This document shows positions 23,612-27,381 of a DNA stretch of 27,381 nt, piece by piece (positions within the stretch are counted from its first letter, which is position 1; each line of letters starts with the position of its first letter). This DNA comes from CAYRYU01 sp964428355. GTDB taxonomy: Bacteria > Muiribacteriota > Ozemobacteria > Ozemobacterales > Ozemobacteraceae. The stretch lies in contig CAYRYU010000098.1 in the NCBI GenBank assembly GCA_964428355.1, forward strand, positions 1 through 27,381, read 5' to 3'. The position numbers and the translations under genes were made by a program. The notes beneath the pieces were generated by a model, which saw nothing but the letters and a program-made list of their open reading frames with translations, was not told the origin of the DNA and made no database searches.

Positions 23612-23656
23612 AATGCAAAGATGATTTTTCGTTTGCATTTGCCTCGGGAATGCAAT
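23612..23656. repeat. Three AATGCAA half-sites, possible operator
   Basis: AATGCAAA (23612-23619), its exact reverse complement TTTGCATT (23632-23639) and AATGCAAT (23649-23656) lie in 45 bases. The first two arms form an 8-bp inverted repeat with a 12-base spacer; the last two form a 7-bp one with a 9-base spacer. They end 45 bases before the phosphatase ATG. The symmetry suggests a dimeric regulator's binding site. Confidence 0.4.
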
Positions 23657-23700
23657 ATGCGGGTTTTTTCATGGGGATGGACCTTTGAGAGGGTCGTTCT

Positions 23701-24524
23701 ATGAGTGAAGGGCTTTTTTGGCGAGGAGATCAAGAGAGGGGCCAAAAGAGCGAGGGAGGGAAGCCGGGGAACAAAGTGAGGGGGGAAACGGGAGAGGAAA
23801 ATGGTGGGTGGGAAACCCAGAATTTCCTTGACCTCCTCGAACAACCGGCCTTCGCGCTTAGCCCTGACGGCTCGGTAATTGCCATCAATCAGGTGTTGGC
23901 CCACCTGATGCGTTGGCAGAATCTCCGTTTGTCCGGAATCCACTGGACCTCCCTTTTGACGCCTGGAGACAGGCAAAAGGCCGAACTCTCTTTTCGCGAG
24001 AGGGGTTCCGCCACGGTCGGGAAGTGGGATTTCACCTTCCTGACCCCGGAGGGCGCGGGAAAAACCCTGATCATCCGATTCGCCAGGATCCTTCTCGAGA
24101 AGGAGCAGTTCATACTTGCTGCCTGCCGTGATCCAGCCATGGATCATCCTTTCCAGTTCTTCCAGAGGAGATTCGAAATCGAGCTTCTGGTTTCGAACCT
24201 GGCTGCCGAATTCCTTCGCATCGGCCTGGAGAACATCGAGGAGATCATCGCATCTTCACTAGAGAAGATCGGAAGGTTCACCCAGGCCGATCACGCAAAT
24301 CTCCTTCTTCATTCGGAAGACGGTCTTTCCGTGGAAAAGGTGTTCGAATGGAGTTCGAACGGGATCTATTCGCGGAAGAACCGCATTGCCGGGGTCAGGT
24401 TGGCGATCATCCAGGAAGAAGGAAGCACCGCGGGCCGCGTGAAACCCACCCATCCTTCGGATATCGTGTTCCCTCCCATCGCTCCCTGCGAACGCGAGTT
24501 CCTCCAAACGCTTGGAATCAAGAC
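23701..24524 (+). CDS. PAS-GAF sensor part of SpoIIE-type phosphatase, 5' part
   Basis: The first 274 residues before the assembly gap. After a polar N-terminus of about 38 residues comes a PAS domain (about 40-150; QPAFALSPDGSVIAINQVLAHLMRW is a typical PAS start) and then a GAF-like domain from about 155 (IELLVSNLAAEFLRIGLENIEEIIASSLEKIGRFTQADHANLLLHS). These modules sense small ligands or redox state in the cytoplasm. AGAGGG lies 7 bases before the ATG. The frame is broken by 100 N, and the sequence after the gap continues with a second PAS-like region and a phosphatase domain, so both parts probably belong to one gene. The frame on the right differs from the left only because the gap length is arbitrary. 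Confidence 0.75.
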
Positions 24525-24624
24525 NNNNNNNNNNNNNNNNNNNNNNNNNNNNNNNNNNNNNNNNNNNNNNNNNNNNNNNNNNNNNNNNNNNNNNNNNNNN
24601 NNNNNNNNNNNNNNNNNNNNNNNN
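24525..24624. other. Assembly gap of 100 N inside the phosphatase gene
   Basis: Exactly 100 N splits the sensor part from the catalytic part of a likely single gene. The true missing length is unknown. Confidence 0.99.
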
Positions 24625-25705
24625 CCATTTCGTCTGCTTCCATGGAGATTTCAAATTCCGGTCGCTCAGAGAGATACTGCCGCAGGAGATCTCACACGAG
24701 ATTTTCCCCAAACTCCGGGATGCATTCAAAGGAGAGGGGTTCGCTTCCGAAATCCAGTTCCAGAGCGAGTGGTATTCTATCAGGGTGGTACCTATAAGAG
24801 CTTCACAGGGTAATATCCCCTTCGGCATGATCGTGGCGCAGAGAATCACCGCCCAGAAGAGGATCGCGGAGGAACTCCGCCTTGCCCGATACCAGGAAGA
24901 GAACACGGCAATCGAGATCCAGAAAACCCTTCTGAACAGTCCTCCCCCACAGGAAAAGGGAACCGTGGATTTCGGTCTACGCTCTTCCCCTTCCCTCCTG
25001 GTAGACGGCGATTTCACGGATTTCCTTCCGATGAACGACTCGATCGTGGATATCGTTCTGGGGGACGTGATGGGAAAGGGAATTCCCGCCGCCCTGATCG
25101 GAGCGGCAACGAAGGAAACATTCCTGCGTGTCGTGACAGGCCTCCTGAGCCGGAGTCCGGGGAAAATCCCTCCGGTCGAAAAGATCGTCGAGGAGCTTCG
25201 GCGTGAGATCTCCCCAAGGTTGAACCAGTTGGCGGTTTTTGTGACGATGGCGTATGTGCGTATCGACCTCGAGCGGCAACTGCTCTTCCTTTTCAACGCA
25301 GGACATCCCCCCATCCTTCATCTTCATGCCGATTCCGACGAAGTGACATCGTATCATTCCGTCGCGCCCCCCCTGGGCCTGATGTCAGGCCAGTTCGGCC
25401 CCCCTCAGTGCACCGGGTTCTCATGGAAGGACAGGGTTCTCGTTTATTCCGACGGGGTCTGCGACACCAGGAACGACCAGGGGGAATTTTTCGGAGGACT
25501 TCGTTTGCGGGAAACATTCGTCCAGAACCGCGGGATGCGGGCACAACCGCTCGCCGACCGGATCTTCTTCGAAGTCCAGAGGTTCGCCAACGTTCCCCAG
25601 ATGCAGGACGATTTCACGTGCATAGTAGTAGACCTCCATGGCGGAAAAACGATGCTCACTTTCAAGGAAATGGTTGAGATGGCGCTCAAATCGAAGGAGC
25701 TGTGA
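24625..25705 (+). CDS. SpoIIE/RsbU-type PP2C serine phosphatase, 3' part
   Basis: About 359 residues after the gap, with no start of their own. A PAS-like segment (to about residue 70) leads through a signalling helix with the pattern AIEIQKTLLNSPPP, the RsbU linker, into a SpoIIE-type PP2C domain. Metal and catalytic features can be read: DGDFTDF, GDVMGKGIPAALIG, FNAGHPP, LVYSDGVCDTRN and MQDDFTCIVV. Proteins of this type dephosphorylate anti-anti-sigma (STAS) proteins to switch on a stress or developmental sigma factor. No STAS protein or anti-sigma kinase is in the window, so the partner is unknown. A 56-base gap separates it from the PseG-like gene. Confidence 0.85.
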
Positions 25706-25761
25706 GCCCCCTTTCCTTCCAAGGCCTGGAATTCATTGTGATCGGGATGTAGAATTGGGGC

Positions 25762-26799
25762 ATGCCGAAGATACTCTTCCGGGCGGACGGCGGCCCCGAT
25801 GTCGGGATGGGCCATCTGCAACGATGCCGGGCACTCGCTTTCCACCTTCAGGAGGTGGGTTTCGAGGTTGCCTTCGTCGGGATGGGAATCCCCGAATCCG
25901 GGTTTTCAGGCTTCGATGGGAAGCCCCTTCCCTGCATTCCGTTGGTTGGAAAGGCCCAACCCGGGGCAGGAGTGACGGGAATGTCCGCCCGGGAAGCGGG
26001 AGCGGACCTTGTCATCGTTGATTCCTATTCATTCAGCGAAGAGGATTTCCTCGAACTACGGAGAATGGGCTTCCCCCTGATCGCGATCGATGATCTTGCG
26101 GACCGGCGGCTTCCTGTGGACATGGTTGTCAACCCCAACCCTCTCTTTCCCGAAACCCCTTATCGTGAGCAGGGAATCCCCGTTGTGGTCACAGGATATC
26201 CCCTCCTGCGCCCCGAGTTGCGGGATTTGACGCACCAGCCCGGCGATCCGGGGAACCGGCGCGTGTTCATCAGCATGGGGGGGGGAGACGTCCGGGCGCC
26301 GGTGTTGCGGATCCTGATGGCCCTCCCCAATGATCTTGATTGCATGTTCCAGGTTTCCGTAACCTCCCAATGTCCGTTGGATGAACTCAGGGAATGGGAG
26401 TCTGCAGACCCCGATTCAAGGCATGTGAACTCGGACTCCGCGACGATGGTTTCACTGATGGTTGGAGCCAATGCCGCGATCACAGGAGGAGGAACGACCC
26501 TGTGGGAGTTGTACTCGGTCGGAATACCGAGCATCGTTTTCCCCTGGGTTCCCAATCAGCGGAATTCGATCCACGTGGTCGAAAGGTCGGCGACAAGCGT
26601 GGTCTTCGACCGACCGGAGAAGATCGCGTCCCCGGCTTTCGCCGAGACTCTCCGAGACATGCTGGAAAGACCTGGGAATTGGGAGGATATGGTCAAACGC
26701 CAACGTCAGCTGGTAGGGAAAGGTGAAAACCCTGTTCCTCGGCTGATAAGAGAGAGGTTCTTCCCTGGAATGGATGGAACGCCTCGGAACATGCCCTGA
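25762..26799 (+). CDS. pseG: PseG-like UDP-sugar hydrolase (pseudaminic/legionaminic acid pathway type)
   Basis: A 345-residue protein of the PseG/SpsG group with a GT-B-like fold. The N-terminus reads LFRADGGPDVGMGHLQRCRALA, where H18 aligns with the catalytic His of PseG (GxGHxxR). Next come VIVDSYSF, IAIDDLADRRLPVDMVVNPN and FISMGGGD; the C-terminal domain has AITGGGTTLWELYSVGIPSIVFPWVPNQ, the nucleotide-binding part. PseG removes UDP from UDP-2,4-diacetamido-2,4,6-trideoxy-altropyranose before sialic-acid-like sugar synthesis for flagellin or surface glycans. Other pse/leg genes are not in the window, so the exact sugar is uncertain. GGGG lies just before the ATG. Confidence 0.85.
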   Translation: MPKILFRADGGPDVGMGHLQRCRALAFHLQEVGFEVAFVGMGIPESGFSGFDGKPLPCIPLVGKAQPGAGVTGMSAREAGADLVIVDSYSFSEEDFLELRRMGFPLIAIDDLADRRLPVDMVVNPNPLFPETPYREQGIPVVVTGYPLLRPELRDLTHQPGDPGNRRVFISMGGGDVRAPVLRILMALPNDLDCMFQVSVTSQCPLDELREWESADPDSRHVNSDSATMVSLMVGANAAITGGGTTLWELYSVGIPSIVFPWVPNQRNSIHVVERSATSVVFDRPEKIASPAFAETLRDMLERPGNWEDMVKRQRQLVGKGENPVPRLIRERFFPGMDGTPRNMP

Positions 26800-26838
26800 G
26801 ATGCCCCGCCATCAACAGGCAAAGGCGGATCGGGGTTT

Positions 26839-27381
26839 TCAGGCATGATCGACGTTTTCGCAGGTGCCCACCGAAATCTGGAAGCGATACTCCCATTTCC
26901 CGCTTCGCCGCCCGAAGAACAAGGCGCAGGTGTTCTTCAGAACGACGGGAAGCCTGTCTGCCGGCCCAAGTGAGTACCACCCCCTCAGAAGGGCTTCCAG
27001 AACACCCGAGTGCGTGACCACAACGGTATTCTTGCTTTCATCCCCGGTCAGGGTCTCCACGGCTGAATCGGCTCTGCGGAACATTGCCCCGAGCGATTCG
27101 GTCGCCCCCGGTGGAACCCAATCCCATTGGAGGAGATTCTCGATCGCCCCGGGGAATAGCGATCGTACCTCGGTTTTGGTTCTTCCCTCGAGTTCCCCCA
27201 GACCCCGGGCCGCAAATGCCGGGTTCGCCACGACCGGGACATCCATGCCAAGTGCCACGGCGGTGTCGAGAGCACGCTTGACCGGGCTCGAAAAAACCTC
27301 CCGGGGTCGGACTCCTTTCTCTTTCAGGAGATGACCGAGCCGGGCGGCGTCTTCCAGGCCCCTCGGAGTGAGTTCGATCTC
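26839..27381 (-). CDS. Histidine phosphatase family protein, N-terminus beyond window
   Basis: The last 180 residues of a phosphoglycerate-mutase-like (histidine phosphatase) protein. Visible are LTPRGLEDAARLGHLL, the VFSSPVKRALDTA block that carries the conserved Arg, and VVVTHSGVLEALLRGW with the second catalytic His region. The N-terminal RHG motif with the phosphorylated His lies outside the window. Members hydrolyse varied phosphomonoesters, such as alpha-ribazole phosphate or sugar phosphates; the substrate is not evident. The gene runs convergent to the PseG-like gene with 39 bases between the stops. Confidence 0.85.
   Translation of the reverse strand, partial: EIELTPRGLEDAARLGHLLKEKGVRPREVFSSPVKRALDTAVALGMDVPVVANPAFAARGLGELEGRTKTEVRSLFPGAIENLLQWDWVPPGATESLGAMFRRADSAVETLTGDESKNTVVVTHSGVLEALLRGWYSLGPADRLPVVLKNTCALFFGRRSGKWEYRFQISVGTCENVDHA

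Larger units (their letters stand above)
23390..23700. other. Divergent intergenic region between ABC operon and phosphatase gene
   Basis: The 311 bases hold no credible gene and are AT-richer than the flanks. They contain a candidate promoter for the ABC operon near the left end and three copies of AATGCAA/TTGCATT near the right end, just before the phosphatase start. No tRNA or obvious ncRNA is seen. Confidence 0.8.

Noticed and set aside
26804..26840. Possible terminator stem (CCCCG and CGGGG followed by TTTT) between the pseG-like and histidine phosphatase genes
   Set aside because: The stem is only about 5 bp with a large irregular loop, so it is not convincing.

Overview
The window is GC-rich bacterial DNA (codons mostly ending in C or G, frequent GGA/GGG glycine) carrying about 27 genes, most of them tightly packed. 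Signal peptides, pseudopilin genes, a membrane-anchored binding protein and a PseG-type sugar-nucleotide hydrolase fit a bacterium with an elaborate envelope, probably diderm. Two runs of exactly 100 N (19488-19587 and 24525-24624) show a scaffolded draft assembly, perhaps a metagenome bin. The phylum cannot be fixed from this sequence. The mix of pseudopilins, CHASE2, DUF2225 and large PilX-like proteins made me think of poorly cultured lineages such as Riflebacteria, but that is only an impression.

Region 1 (1-4881, minus strand): a pseudopilin operon read right to left. It encodes a GspI/PilV-like protein, a GspJ/PilW-like protein, a very large GspK/PilX-like protein and a CHASE2 sensor that runs off the left edge. 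All starts overlap the preceding stop, so the genes are probably co-translated. Region 2 (5070-7577, minus): a three-gene operon of a TPM-domain membrane protein, a PfkB-family sugar kinase and a stand-alone SagB-type nitroreductase. Region 3 (7730-17081, plus): a long co-directional run of a secreted M28 metallopeptidase, a MazG-like pyrophosphohydrolase, a small membrane protein, an anchored type I periplasmic-binding protein, an anchored seven-bladed propeller, NAD-dependent DNA ligase (ligA), 7-carboxy-7-deazaguanine synthase (queE), a DUF2225 protein and an anchored helical protein.

Region 4 (17106-19465): a TerB-like protein on the minus strand, divergent from an overlapping plus-strand set: an unusual protein resembling the C-terminal half of a class I (leucyl-type) aminoacyl-tRNA synthetase, a ComEA-like helix-hairpin-helix membrane protein, MobB, and a 26-residue single-helix peptide. 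Region 5 (19601-23389, minus): an exported SH3b-like protein with its own sigma70-type promoter, and upstream of it an ABC exporter (one ATPase, two DUF990-type permeases). Region 6 (23701-26799, plus): a PAS/GAF/PAS/SpoIIE phosphatase interrupted by an assembly gap, then a PseG-like protein. Region 7 (26839-27381, minus): the C-terminal part of a histidine phosphatase.

No tRNA, rRNA, CRISPR array, IS element or phage gene was seen. No obvious defence or mobile system is present. The most unusual items are the orphan synthetase-like protein, the CHASE2/pseudopilin operon with its oversized PilX-like member, the anchored binding-protein/propeller pair, the ligase with an enlarged zinc-finger loop, and the 26-residue membrane peptide.
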